This document shows positions 1-8,819 of a DNA stretch of 64,000 nucleotides, piece by piece. The notes below the pieces were generated by a model. It did no database searches. It saw nothing but the letters and a program-made list of their open reading frames with translations, and was not told where the DNA came from. This stretch comes from JBFJKD01 sp038106145 (lineage in GTDB: Bacteria > Pseudomonadota > Gammaproteobacteria > Pseudomonadales > Porticoccaceae), in contig JAYODD010000002.1 of NCBI GenBank assembly GCA_038106145.1, positions 62,001 through 126,000 on the forward strand, read 5' to 3'. The first letter of the stretch is position 1; each line of letters opens with the position of its first letter. A program made the position numbers and the translations under genes.

Positions 1-397
1 GAACGGCTAACAACGCTTCCCGCCGAATTGGTCTGAGCAGGTCATCGTCCAGCCCCGTGGACAAAAAGTGTTCCGGGAGGTGGGCGAAGTCTTTGTTGCT
101 CAGGGCGATAACAGGGGTCCAGTGGCTACTTCCGGTTTCGAGTCTACGAGTGGTTAGTACCGCTGCAATCCGCCCAATGGCGGTGGTGTCGCTGTCGATG
201 ATGACCAGGTCGTAGTCGTCCGTTTTTAAGAGGTCACCGGCCAGTTCCGTTGACGGAATGTCGATAAGGTCGCAGCCCAGCGGTCGTAGTATTTCCTCAA
301 GCACGGCGTGCTCGGTGGGGCTGTTTTCCACCAGCATGACTCGGCATCCGGGCCAGATATCCGGATGGGTGTCGACCGGGTACGAATCAGACTGCAA
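1..397 (-). CDS. Response-regulator receiver domain protein (partial)
   Basis: The coding frame runs off the left edge after 132 codons. The TTG start at 397 is chosen because GGGAGG lies seven bases upstream; an internal ATG at 337 is the alternative. The protein reads as a CheY-like receiver: a short acidic stretch VEN (about residues 23-25), a beta-3 strand ending in the likely phospho-acceptor Asp68 (LVIIDSD), Ser100 in PVIALS, and LLRPI where the usual invariant Lys would be. The Lys is Arg122 here and the acidic pair is reduced, so normal phosphorylation chemistry is uncertain. What follows the receiver lies outside the window, so the output domain is unknown. Confidence 0.6.
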   Translation of the reverse strand, partial: MQSDSYPVDTHPDIWPGCRVMLVENSPTEHAVLEEILRPLGCDLIDIPSTELAGDLLKTDDYDLVIIDSDTTAIGRIAAVLTTRRLETGSSHWTPVIALSNKDFAHLPEHFLSTGLDDDLLRPIRREALLAV

Positions 398-654
398 TCG
401 CGAACCTCCCTGTTTAGGTTTATGGGGCGAAGGCTGGTATTGCGTGACTTCCAGGTTGAAATGATGAACCAACGGGGGGTGTAAGAAAAGGGCTGTTTGT
501 CAGATACAGGCCCCGTCCGGTCAGGGAGCAAGGGCTGCATTTGACGCCGCTACCGGCGAGCCGGGGAGTAAAAAGGCAGGCGGGTTGAGACTGTACTATG
601 ACAGCCAATCCGCGAGGTCAGGGGGCGAAGTCACCCCCTGACCGGTGGTTCAGA
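398..654. other. Intergenic stretch, nothing recognised
   Basis: It lies between the start of the receiver gene and the end of the alcohol dehydrogenase. It must carry the receiver gene's promoter, but I see no clear promoter, RNA or repeat here. Short open frames look like noise. Confidence 0.5.
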
Positions 655-1710
655 TTATTTCCATTCAACGACGGTAGTGCCCACGGTGCCGAAACTGCCC
701 ATTGCGTCGATAACGCCGGGTACCTCGTCCACCGGGATCACACTGGTGACCATTTCCCCAGGACGCAATTTGCCGGACTCCACCATATTGAGCATGGCGG
801 AGTAGCGCCGCGGTTGCATGCCGATGGTGCCGATTAGTTGCAGCTCCGTGGCCACGATCAGGTCGATGGGCAACGACACAAAGCCCTGTTCCGCCCGCGT
901 GGTGAGACCGATTTGCAGATGGCGACCGCGTTTGCGCAGGCTCATCACCGAGTTCAGGCAGGTGGCCGCGATGCCCAGCGCATCCACGGACACATGGGTG
1001 CCGCCGCCGGTCAGTTCCTTGACCGCCTCGGCGGGGTTGCCATCACCGGCATTAACGGTATGTACGGCACCCATCTGACGGGCGATTTCCAGGGAGCGGG
1101 GATTAATGTCCACAGCAATCACGTTGGCGCCCAGTGCAGTGGCAATTTGCGTCGCCGCCAGACCGATGCCGCCACAGCCGTGAATGGCTACCCACTCGCC
1201 ACCGGCGACCTTGGCCTGATCGACAATGCCGTGAAAGGAGGTCATAAAGCGGCAACCCATACTGGCGGCATCGATATATGAAACGGATTCCGGCAGTTTC
1301 ACCAGGTTGAGATCCGCCTTGAGAATGTGCGCGTACTCGCCGTAACCGCCCGAGGTGGAAAACCCAGCGAGCATGCCGGTGGAGCAGGTGTTTTGATGGC
1401 CGGCCTGACAGTATTCGCAGCCGCCGCAGCCGAGATTAAACGGGCATACGACCCGATCACCCTTTTTAAAGCCAGTCACGTTGGCGCCAACTTCGGCAAT
1501 CTCTCCGACAAACTCGTGGCCGATAACATGGGGCAGTTCGGGCTGTAATCCCAGCCAGTCCCAGTCGCCAACGCACACGTGCCAGTCGCTGCGGCACACG
1601 CCATTGGCGGCTACTTTGATAATGGCGTCATCGGGGCCACATTTAGGCTCGGGCCATGTGTTATGAATTTTCATGGGCGTATTAAACGCTTCGAGTACCG
1701 CAGCTTTCAT
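655..1710 (-). CDS. Zinc-dependent alcohol dehydrogenase
   Basis: A 351-aa medium-chain dehydrogenase/reductase that would oxidise an alcohol with NAD(P). The catalytic zinc ligands Cys39 and His65-Glu66 (GHE) are present. The structural zinc lobe has four cysteines (about C95, C98, C101, C109), followed by a Rossmann GCGGIG at about 178-183. Asp201 after the second beta strand suggests NAD rather than NADP. The ATG at 1710 is chosen over an upstream in-frame start because GGAGAACCAAC directly precedes it. It sits beside a GST and a Baeyer-Villiger-like enzyme, which would fit an alcohol-to-ketone-to-ester route, but the substrate cannot be told from sequence. Confidence 0.9.
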   Translation of the reverse strand: MKAAVLEAFNTPMKIHNTWPEPKCGPDDAIIKVAANGVCRSDWHVCVGDWDWLGLQPELPHVIGHEFVGEIAEVGANVTGFKKGDRVVCPFNLGCGGCEYCQAGHQNTCSTGMLAGFSTSGGYGEYAHILKADLNLVKLPESVSYIDAASMGCRFMTSFHGIVDQAKVAGGEWVAIHGCGGIGLAATQIATALGANVIAVDINPRSLEIARQMGAVHTVNAGDGNPAEAVKELTGGGTHVSVDALGIAATCLNSVMSLRKRGRHLQIGLTTRAEQGFVSLPIDLIVATELQLIGTIGMQPRRYSAMLNMVESGKLRPGEMVTSVIPVDEVPGVIDAMGSFGTVGTTVVEWK

Positions 1711-1886
1711 GTTGGTTCTCCACAAGGATTGAAAACAAAGTGCTTTTTTCGGACTGCACACACTAGGGCCGATACGTGCAGCTTGTCAACCGCCAATGGC
1801 GCGGGTTGCGTCAAAGTGATGCGGGGTGCGGGGGTTGACTGGCGCGTCGAGGTGGGCACGGTCCGGGTGGCAAGGTCGTCCGTGGG

Positions 1887-2555
1887 TTATTTGACTCCTA
1901 GGCTGGCCAGCAGTTGTTTTTCCTCGGCGATTATCGGTGTAAACAAGGGGCTACCCACCAGGCGATCAAAATAAGCCGCAACATCGGGCCAACGTTTGGC
2001 GTCGCACTGGTAGTTGCAATGTAATAGCGTGACAAACAGACTGCCGACGGCGTAATCCGCCAGCGTTATATCGCCGCCCAGCAAATAATTGTGCTGCAGT
2101 TGACCTTCCAGATAGTCAAGTATTTGCGGAATTTCGACATTGATTGCCGCATCGATATCCCCCTGAATCGGATCGCGTTGCAGCAGTGGTTTTGCCACTA
2201 CGACTTCTACAAACAGGTGTCCGCCGATCACTTCTACCATGCGAGAATCGGCAAACTCTTCAAACCACAGTCCGCGCGCCGCGGCCATGGGGTCGGCAGG
2301 TAACAGCGGTGGGTGCGGTGTAGCGCGATCCATCCAGGCGCAGATTGCCGACGAGTCCGGTAGCCAGTTATCACCGACCCGTAACAAAGGGATTTTCCCC
2401 AGTGGGCTATTAGCCCTGAACTCTGGTGGTTGACCGTCCCCAATGGGAAACACAGGAATATGTTCGTAGGCGAGGCCTTTGTGTGCCAGGGCGAGACGCA
2501 CCTTGCGTACGTAAGGTGAAAATTGAATGCCGTAAAGTGTTATGGAATCCATCAT
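1887..2555 (-). CDS. Glutathione S-transferase family protein
   Basis: A 222-aa cytosolic GST. The N-terminal thioredoxin fold begins MDSITLYGIQFSPYVRKV; SPYVRKVR resembles the active-site region of zeta/theta-like bacterial GSTs. The GKIPLLRVGD and PDSSAI segments carry the cis-Pro and the glutathione-binding Ser. The C-terminal all-alpha domain contains the usual GGDITLADYAVGS N-capping motif. Start: two adjacent ATGs; the upstream one at 2555 has ACAGGACATACG before it. It is transcribed in the same direction as the alcohol dehydrogenase about 180 bp downstream. A role in catabolism or detoxification is inferred from the neighbourhood only. Confidence 0.9.
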   Translation of the reverse strand: MMDSITLYGIQFSPYVRKVRLALAHKGLAYEHIPVFPIGDGQPPEFRANSPLGKIPLLRVGDNWLPDSSAICAWMDRATPHPPLLPADPMAAARGLWFEEFADSRMVEVIGGHLFVEVVVAKPLLQRDPIQGDIDAAINVEIPQILDYLEGQLQHNYLLGGDITLADYAVGSLFVTLLHCNYQCDAKRWPDVAAYFDRLVGSPLFTPIIAEEKQLLASLGVK

Positions 2556-2918
2556 CGTATGTCCTGTTAAATTTGCGGCTGTTGTTGACGGCCAATGTTC
2601 GTGCAAAGGAATGGCCACGGATTGTTAGTCCCCCGGTCACCCGTTCTCAAGTGCATAAATGACGTACCCGCAAGGGGATGTGATGTCCGTTCAATATAGC
2701 CCATGCGGATCAAAACAGAAATTTGGTTGTAACGGACGGATTTGTTCTGCTTTAGGGCGTGCTAAAAATGTGCAGGGTGCGGCGTTCCATCTGACGTTTC
2801 TTGCCAGGCGTCTTCAGGGAGCCACTGCCGATTATGTGTTACTTTGCGAGTCGCTACCATGCGTCTCAGATTGTGGTGTAACCATACCCCCCCCGACATT
2901 TTTGTTTCGGATATTGCT
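2556..2918. other. Divergent promoter region between a GST and a monooxygenase
   Basis: 363 bp separate the divergently transcribed GST (minus) and Baeyer-Villiger-like gene (plus). Promoters for both are expected here. I find no convincing operator palindrome, RNA gene or conserved short gene. Confidence 0.4.
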
Positions 2919-4556
2919 ATGACTGCTGCTACGCCAACCCGCGCTGATGCCCCCACACCAACTGTTCTCGATGCGGTTGTTATTGGTGCGGGATTTGCCG
3001 ACCCGTATGCGGTGCATAATTTGCGCGACAAATGGGGCCTGCGGGTGCGGGCCTACGAAACCGGCGCCGATGTGCGGGGCACCTGGTACTGGAATCGCTA
3101 TCCCGGGGCGCGCTGCGATATCCAGAGTTATCATTACTCCTATTCCTTTAGCAAAACGTTGCAACAGGAATGGCGCTGGAGCGAACACTTTGCCGCCCAG
3201 CCAGAAATTCTCGCCTATCTGAATCACGTCGCGGATCGCTTCGATCTGCGCAAGGATATTGCGCTGGAGACGCGCATTGAATCGGCGCAATATGACGAGG
3301 TAGCGGGGCAGTGGGTGATTGGCACCAGTGCTGGTGATACGGTGCGTGCCACCTATCTGGTTTCCGGCGCCGGGTGTTTGTCGGCGCCCCATCTGCCGGA
3401 TTTCAAGGGCATTAACAGTTTTGCCGGCCAGATCTACATGACCTCAAAATGGCCCGACAAAGAGGTCGACTTCAGCGGCCTGCGGGTGGGTATCGTGGGC
3501 ACTGGTGCCAGCGGTATTCAGGCGATTCCGGTGATTGCCGAACATGCGCGGCAGCTCACGGTTTTTCAACGGACCCCCAACTATGCGGTGCCAATTCGTA
3601 ACCGGCCGCTGGATGACATCAGTGATGCGGAAATTAAAGCGCAATACGATGTGATTCGTAGCAAGTCCCGTCACTCCTTTATTGGTCTTCCCCAGGACAA
3701 TACGCAGCCTTCAGCGAAAGCAGTGGATGAGCAAGAGCGGCAGCGCGTCTACGAGGCGGCCTACGCGGAAGGCGGGCTGGCGATGTTTCATACGTTTAGT
3801 GATTTATTGCTGGATGCCGAATCCAACGAAACCGCAGCCGAGTTCGTGCGCACGAAAATTCGCGAGCGCGTAAACGATCCTGAAGTGGCCGAATTACTGG
3901 TGCCGAAGGGCTATCCATGGGGCACCAAAAGGCCTCCCCTGGAAACCAATTATTACGAAGCGTTTAATCGGCCCAATGTCAAACTGGTGGATGTGAAAAG
4001 TGCGCCAATAGAGGAAATCACGGCGACCGGTATTCGCACCACCGACGCGCACCACGATCTCGATGTCATTATTTTTGCCACCGGGTTTGACGCCATAACC
4101 GGCCCGCTATTGCGACTTAACCCGCGGGGTAAAAACGGCGTCACGCTCGCCGACCGCTGGGGCGACGGGCCGCGCACCTATCTGGGTCTGATGGTTAGCG
4201 GGTTCCCGAATTTTTTTACCATCACCGGCCCGCAAAGCCCCTCGGTACTGTACAACATGCCCCTGGCGGTGGAGGATCATGTGGACTGGATTAGCGATTG
4301 CATTCGCCACATGCGCGACCAGGGTCAGCGCAGCGTAGAACCCACCGCCGAGGCCGAGGCCGACTGGGTGAAGCTGAATGCGGCCATCGCCGACCAGACC
4401 CTGTTTAATCAAACCGCATCCTGGTATACCGGCGGAAATATTCCCGGTAAGCCCCGGGTTTTTCAGTTGTTTATCGGCGGCGCGGCGCACTACCGGGAAA
4501 TCTGCGCGCAGATAGTAGCCGAGGGGTATAAGGGCTTTGTGTTCAGTGCGGCGTAA
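2919..4556 (+). CDS. Baeyer-Villiger-type flavin monooxygenase with altered signature residues
   Basis: A 545-aa protein, the usual size for cyclohexanone/phenylacetone monooxygenases, which convert ketones to esters or lactones with FAD, NADPH and O2. The N-terminal Rossmann motif reads GAGFAD (23-28), so the third Gly of GxGxxG is Asp. The NADPH Rossmann GTGASG (194-199) and the ATGFD motif (387-391) are intact. The family fingerprint FxGxxxHxxxW is FAGQIYMTSKW (168-178): the conserved His is Met174. These two changes question normal FAD binding or catalysis. The start at 2919 is chosen from homologous length; the upstream ribosome site is weak. Fold assignment is sure, activity is not. Confidence 0.85.
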   Translation: MTAATPTRADAPTPTVLDAVVIGAGFADPYAVHNLRDKWGLRVRAYETGADVRGTWYWNRYPGARCDIQSYHYSYSFSKTLQQEWRWSEHFAAQPEILAYLNHVADRFDLRKDIALETRIESAQYDEVAGQWVIGTSAGDTVRATYLVSGAGCLSAPHLPDFKGINSFAGQIYMTSKWPDKEVDFSGLRVGIVGTGASGIQAIPVIAEHARQLTVFQRTPNYAVPIRNRPLDDISDAEIKAQYDVIRSKSRHSFIGLPQDNTQPSAKAVDEQERQRVYEAAYAEGGLAMFHTFSDLLLDAESNETAAEFVRTKIRERVNDPEVAELLVPKGYPWGTKRPPLETNYYEAFNRPNVKLVDVKSAPIEEITATGIRTTDAHHDLDVIIFATGFDAITGPLLRLNPRGKNGVTLADRWGDGPRTYLGLMVSGFPNFFTITGPQSPSVLYNMPLAVEDHVDWISDCIRHMRDQGQRSVEPTAEAEADWVKLNAAIADQTLFNQTASWYTGGNIPGKPRVFQLFIGGAAHYREICAQIVAEGYKGFVFSAA

Positions 4557-4564
4557 CTCAGGAT

Positions 4565-4592
4565 CAGGCGCCGCACTGGAGCGGCCCTGTTT
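4565..4592 (+). terminator. Possible intrinsic terminator
   Basis: A GC-rich hairpin (arms CAGGCGCCGC and GCGGCCCTG around ACTGGA) is followed by a short T run just after the monooxygenase stop. It sits between convergent genes and overlaps the last codon of the Rieske beta gene, so it is only a moderate candidate. Confidence 0.4.
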
Positions 4593-5091
4593 ACAGCGTG
4601 TAAAAATCGACAAGGGTGGGCACGCAATCGTTTTTCAGATGAATTTTTTTGCGTGCAATTAACCAGATCGTCTGATGTAACTTCAGCTCTAATTCATAGT
4701 GCCCGAAATTCGCGTAGCGCTTGGTGGTGCGCGGTTCGTAGACCTGGGTGATCCAGCTGGCGCGGGCCACGATCAGACCGGGTGTCGGTTGCTCCGCCAA
4801 CAGGTTAGAAAAGAAATGAGTGGTGCGCGGCGTGGGCAGCGCGGTGACGGACTTGCCGGACTCGACGCGCATGACGCGCTCCTGCAGGCCGCGGCGGGAA
4901 TGGTGATAGATCTGCGAAATCTCACTGTCGGGATCGCTGGTTTCGGTGGTTTCATTCAGCCACGCCGGGACCCAGTAGATGGCGTCTTCCGCGTAAAGCT
5001 GCAACCAGTCCTGCCATCGCTGATCGTCGAGGCAAATGCCTTCGCGAATCAGCAGATCGTTCGCAATGGCGGTCGGATTTAGCTCTGACAT
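4591..5091 (-). CDS. Aromatic ring-hydroxylating dioxygenase beta subunit
   Basis: A 166-aa SnoaL-fold small subunit that assembles with a Rieske alpha subunit in the alpha3beta3 terminal oxygenase. Family-typical segments are the N-terminal helix ending QRWQDWLQLYAEDAIYWVPA, RRGLQERVMRVESG, PRTTHFFSN, and a C-terminal IARKKIHLKND with a short strand. The ATG at 5091 has AGGAG six bases ahead of it, so this start is preferred over an upstream TTG. It lies 121 bp downstream of the alpha subunit gene, in the expected alpha-beta order. Confidence 0.9.
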   Translation of the reverse strand: MSELNPTAIANDLLIREGICLDDQRWQDWLQLYAEDAIYWVPAWLNETTETSDPDSEISQIYHHSRRGLQERVMRVESGKSVTALPTPRTTHFFSNLLAEQPTPGLIVARASWITQVYEPRTTKRYANFGHYELELKLHQTIWLIARKKIHLKNDCVPTLVDFYTL

Positions 5092-5212
5092 CTCAGACTC
5101 CTGCAAAAAAACTCAAGCGGCGAGGATCCGCTGGTCACAACGCTAGTCACAACAATGTCACTCCTGGCCGCAAGCGGCCCGGCTCCGTGCTTCACTACGC
5201 GCCGTATGCACG

Positions 5213-6565
5213 TTATCGCCCTGCCTGCATCAAGCGTCGCCACTCCCGGTAACCACTATGCATAGCGGTTTCATCCCCAAACGCCAGCCCGCTGGTACTG
5301 TAAGTACGGGCCGCGGTTTCGACAGCGATGGCGGCGAAATGCTGTGCATCGGCGGACGGCGCCGCCATGCCCCGGGCATAGCCTTCGGTTGCCCCGGCCG
5401 CCGTGGCGGCCATTCCGGCCTGGTTTAGCTCGTACATCAGGTTGTCGTCGGAACTGGCGAGACCGCCGGCATTGAAAAATTCTTCGTATTGGCGAATCCG
5501 GAAGCGCCGTGCCTCGGGGTTTTCGCCTTTCGGCGCCAGGCAGTGGGAGTGCATGCGGGTCTGGTTTACCGCCAGCGGTTGCCAGCTGCGTACCTGCAAA
5601 GACTGAATGTCTATGATTTGCAAATTCGGGAAAATCGTCAGGTTGCGCTGGCGCAACATCCAGCCGACGCGCGCGTCGCCAACCTGCCGTCGAACCTGCT
5701 CGAACAGATCGGCATCCTGGGGCAGCGGTCGCCCCTCTGGCCCCTGGCCCGGTGCGCCGAGGGACCAGGACAGGGCGTGGCCATAGGGAAAACTCAGGGT
5801 GCCCGACACCACTTGTTCCTGAGCGCCGGCAAAATCAGCGGCGTGGGCAGGTACGGACCGTTGCGGTCGCGCCCGGAATATGTCGATGAAGGCGGCGTGA
5901 GTAGAGGCGAAATGATAGGCGTCGAGGCCATTTTCAAACTGTAATTTCCAGTTGCCATCGTAGGTGTAACTTACCGAGCCGGGCACGTATTCCAGGCCAT
6001 GCGGCGCCTGATCGGCCACCAGATCGATTAACTTGCTGGCTTCCCCCAGATGGGTTGCCAGCGGCGGCACGTCGGCGGACAGGCTGGCGAAAATGAAACC
6101 GCGATAGCTGTCCAGCCGCGCCACCGGCACAAGATTCAGTTGCTGGTCCGCAATCGCGGGGGGATAGTGGCCCTGCGCGCGATCCGTCACCAGTACATTT
6201 TGCCCCGCGCTGCTATAGGTNNNNNNNNNNTGGTAACGGCAGGTATGGAATTTTGCGTTGCCTTTGGCGAACGGGCACACCAGCGTGCCGCGGTGGCGAC
6301 AACTGTTGAGGAAACAGCCGAGTTTGCCGTCGCCGTTGCGCATCAAAATAATTGGTTGGCGCCCAATGGTGCCCGTCACGTAGTCGTGGGGATTTGCCAC
6401 TTCGCTGTCCAGCCCCACAAACACCCAGGTGGACTCAAATATATGGGTCAGTTCCCGTGCGAAAATGGCGGGGTCGACAAACAGCGCGCGGTGCACGCGA
6501 AACACCCCGTCGGCGGGGCGATCGTCGATCAGCTGGAGAATGTCGTCTCGTTCGCCACCGTTCAT
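5213..6565 (-). CDS. Rieske non-heme iron dioxygenase alpha subunit (interrupted by an assembly gap)
   Basis: About 450 aa. This is the catalytic subunit of an aromatic ring-hydroxylating oxygenase. The Rieske domain starts with CRH (89-91); the second half of its ligand motif begins TCRY (to 111), and the 10-N gap then hides the expected His-Gly-Trp before TYSSAG. The mononuclear iron site is clear: ENGLDAYHFASTH supplies Asp and the His-x4-His pair near residue 210. GGGAG precedes the ATG at 6565. The upstream neighbour is a GST and the downstream one is the beta subunit, a typical aromatic catabolic operon. No dedicated ferredoxin lies beside it; the 2Fe-2S reductase at 8.8 kb could serve. 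Confidence 0.88.
   Translation of the reverse strand: MNGGERDDILQLIDDRPADGVFRVHRALFVDPAIFARELTHIFESTWVFVGLDSEVANPHDYVTGTIGRQPIILMRNGDGKLGCFLNSCRHRGTLVCPFAKGNAKFHTCRYXXXXTYSSAGQNVLVTDRAQGHYPPAIADQQLNLVPVARLDSYRGFIFASLSADVPPLATHLGEASKLIDLVADQAPHGLEYVPGSVSYTYDGNWKLQFENGLDAYHFASTHAAFIDIFRARPQRSVPAHAADFAGAQEQVVSGTLSFPYGHALSWSLGAPGQGPEGRPLPQDADLFEQVRRQVGDARVGWMLRQRNLTIFPNLQIIDIQSLQVRSWQPLAVNQTRMHSHCLAPKGENPEARRFRIRQYEEFFNAGGLASSDDNLMYELNQAGMAATAAGATEGYARGMAAPSADAQHFAAIAVETAARTYSTSGLAFGDETAMHSGYREWRRLMQAGR
6221..6230. other. Assembly gap (10 N)
   Basis: Ten Ns sit inside the Rieske motif of the dioxygenase alpha gene. The frame is kept across the gap. A normal CxYHGWTY motif would need seven bases here rather than ten, so ten is probably a default gap size. 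Confidence 0.9.
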
Positions 6566-6616
6566 CCGCGTCTCCCTGTTGTGGTCGCAGCGCAAAAGAA
6601 AAAAGCCGGGTGCTTC

Positions 6617-7255
6617 TCAACCCTTGCCAAACACCCGCAAATCCTGCGGCCCGCCGCGTTCAAGCGCCCGTTTATAGGCGGGGCGTTCGCGCATTCTGGC
6701 CAGATAGGCGCCGATATTCGGGTGGGCCTGAGTGCGGCCCCGCGCCTCGGCGAACTCCAGGGTCCAGGTCATATTAACATCCGCTGCGCAGAACCCGGAG
6801 TCGAGCAGGGTGTTCCGGGTCGCCAGCTGCCCATCGATATAGGTGTAGTGCCGTCGCATTTCCGCTTCGTAGAAGCCGTACAGCACCTCGTTGTCACCCT
6901 GTGCCCACTGGTAGATCAGGTCGAACACCAGCGCCCCCTGTAAACTGCCCTCGGGGTAGTGCAACCACTCCAGATAGCTTGCGTAGTCGGGGGAGTTCTG
7001 CGCAATGGCTAATCTGCCCCCGGCCAGTTTGCGGGTGATGTATTCGATAATGGCATCCGTTTCGGCAATGATTTTGCCATCGTGTTCAATCACCGGCGCC
7101 TTGCCCAGGGGGTGAATGGCGTTGAGGGATTCCGGTGCCCGCAGTGTTTGCGGGTCGCGAAAATGTTTTTCTATCTGATATTCGATACCCAGTTCTTCCG
7201 CCAGCCACAAAATGCGTTGGGAACGGGAATTGTTCAGGTGGTGAATAGTAAGCAT
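6617..7255 (-). CDS. Glutathione S-transferase family protein
   Basis: A 212-aa GST, distinct from the one at 1.9 kb. The N-terminal thioredoxin fold has HHLNNSRSQRILWL, where Ser in the SRSQR region is the likely glutathione-activating residue. HPLGKAPVIEHDG carries the cis-Pro and ETDAIIEYI the glutathione carboxylate site. The C-terminal helical domain contains a modified N-cap segment, AADVNMTWTLEF. CAGGAG lies ahead of the ATG at 7255. It ends about 50 bp before the Rieske alpha start and probably leads that operon. GSTs in ring-hydroxylation operons often act on epoxides or thioether intermediates; that role is inferred here. Confidence 0.9.
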   Translation of the reverse strand: MLTIHHLNNSRSQRILWLAEELGIEYQIEKHFRDPQTLRAPESLNAIHPLGKAPVIEHDGKIIAETDAIIEYITRKLAGGRLAIAQNSPDYASYLEWLHYPEGSLQGALVFDLIYQWAQGDNEVLYGFYEAEMRRHYTYIDGQLATRNTLLDSGFCAADVNMTWTLEFAEARGRTQAHPNIGAYLARMRERPAYKRALERGGPQDLRVFGKG

Positions 7256-7474
7256 GATCGTCTCCTGAAGCGGTGGCCGCGAAGCATTACCTGCGCAAGA
7301 TGGATAATACCTTGATAAAACCCTTGTCGGGGTCGGCAAATTGACTAAAAAAGCGCGGCTGCCGTACTATGGCGCTGCACTGTGCAGACAACCACAATAA
7401 CGAAGTTCTTCTGCCCCCGGCAGTTTTGGCAGAACAAATGTTGGCAGAACAGCGATGATAATGCAGAGGTGATT

Positions 7475-8644
7475 ATGTCAGGCGCCATTGCGCAAAATCC
7501 CGCACGGTTAAGCGTGGTGGCTCGGGTGACCACGTTACCCCATCTGCTTTTTGCCGCGTTGCCGGTGGTCGGTTACCTGCTCGGTGGTGGTGTCTATCAC
7601 TGGCTGGGGGTGTTTGTGTTGGTGGCGCTTGCGCTTATCGACCCCATCGTCGGCACCGACGACGTTAATCACGATGAAGCGCACGAAACGGCACTCAAGG
7701 AAAAGCTGTTTTACCGTGTCATGCTGTGGGTAACACTACCGGCGTCTATTTTGGTCACGTTGTTTGGACATTGGCTATTGACCCAAACCAGCCTTACGCT
7801 GTGGGAGATGGTCGGCTTTCTTCTGTCGTTAACTTTGGCGACAGGGTTTTTGGCTACCACCGCCCACGAGCTGTGTCACCACACCCAGCCGGTTGATAGG
7901 CTGATTGGCGATCTGGTCTTCATGCCGATTTTTATGTGTGATTTTCACATCTACCACAACTTTATGCATCACATACACGCCGCCACGCCCAACGACCCGG
8001 CCACCGCGCGCTATGGCGAAAACGTCTACCCGTTTATGGTCAGGAGTATTGTGGTAAAAACGCGCATGGCCTGGCAAATAGAAAAACAACGTATGCAAGC
8101 CAATGGCAAGCCGACCTGGCACCCCAGTAATTTAATGGTCAGATTTATCGTGCTGCAGGCGGCATGGTTGGCGTTGCTGGTGTCCCTGTTCGGGCTGTGG
8201 TCCATTCCGATTTGTTTTGTGCAGTATCTTTTTCCGCGGTTTTTACTGGCGGTGGGTGATTACCTGGAACATTATGGGCTTGGCCGTCAACAGTTGCCCG
8301 ACGGTAACTACGAAGCAATGCGCCCCAACCACGCCTGGGACGATAGCGCCACAGTGAGCAGTATGTTGTTCTGTCAAATTGACCGACATGCGGATCACCA
8401 CGCCAATGTGGGGCGGCCCTATCAGATTTTGCGGGTAATGGAGAACGCCCCGCGACTGCCCCACGGTTATCTCACCATGATTCCGATTGCGTTTATTCCG
8501 CCCCTGTGGCGCAAGGTCATGCATCCGATTGTGGAAGCCTACTATGACCGGGGCGAGGTGGTGCCTTATGCGTTGCCGGGCGCGCTTCCGGAAAAATATG
8601 CGGCGTTGGTGCCCCCGGGGTGGGGCAGGACCGCGCCCGTCTGA
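7475..8644 (+). CDS. AlkB/XylM-type membrane hydroxylase
   Basis: A 389-aa integral membrane non-heme diiron monooxygenase that would hydroxylate terminal alkane or alkyl-aromatic carbons. The histidine boxes are visible: HELCHH (131-136), HNFMHH (161-166), EHYGL (265-269) and HADHH (305-309, followed by AN, as in AlkB). About six hydrophobic helices flank them. The first box has an extra His, HELCHH instead of AlkB's HELGHK. AGAGGTGATT precedes the ATG at 7475. A reductase gene follows 175 bp downstream, as in the XylM-XylA and CymAa-CymAb pairs. The last His box resembles AlkB more than XylM, so the substrate class is open. Confidence 0.9.
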   Translation: MSGAIAQNPARLSVVARVTTLPHLLFAALPVVGYLLGGGVYHWLGVFVLVALALIDPIVGTDDVNHDEAHETALKEKLFYRVMLWVTLPASILVTLFGHWLLTQTSLTLWEMVGFLLSLTLATGFLATTAHELCHHTQPVDRLIGDLVFMPIFMCDFHIYHNFMHHIHAATPNDPATARYGENVYPFMVRSIVVKTRMAWQIEKQRMQANGKPTWHPSNLMVRFIVLQAAWLALLVSLFGLWSIPICFVQYLFPRFLLAVGDYLEHYGLGRQQLPDGNYEAMRPNHAWDDSATVSSMLFCQIDRHADHHANVGRPYQILRVMENAPRLPHGYLTMIPIAFIPPLWRKVMHPIVEAYYDRGEVVPYALPGALPEKYAALVPPGWGRTAPV

Positions 8645-8819
8645 TGTCGCGGGCAGGGGTTGCCGTCCAGCAGGATCGAGTAGCAATGGCCTTTCCGGCC
8701 CGACGGGCATGTCGCCAGGTTGCATGTTGCAATGTATCCCGTTTCGCCCGCTGATTGTCGCGGCGAGCGCATGGCGTCGATAATCCCCGTACGGTAGACA
8801 CTCAACTAACGGCTTCTCC

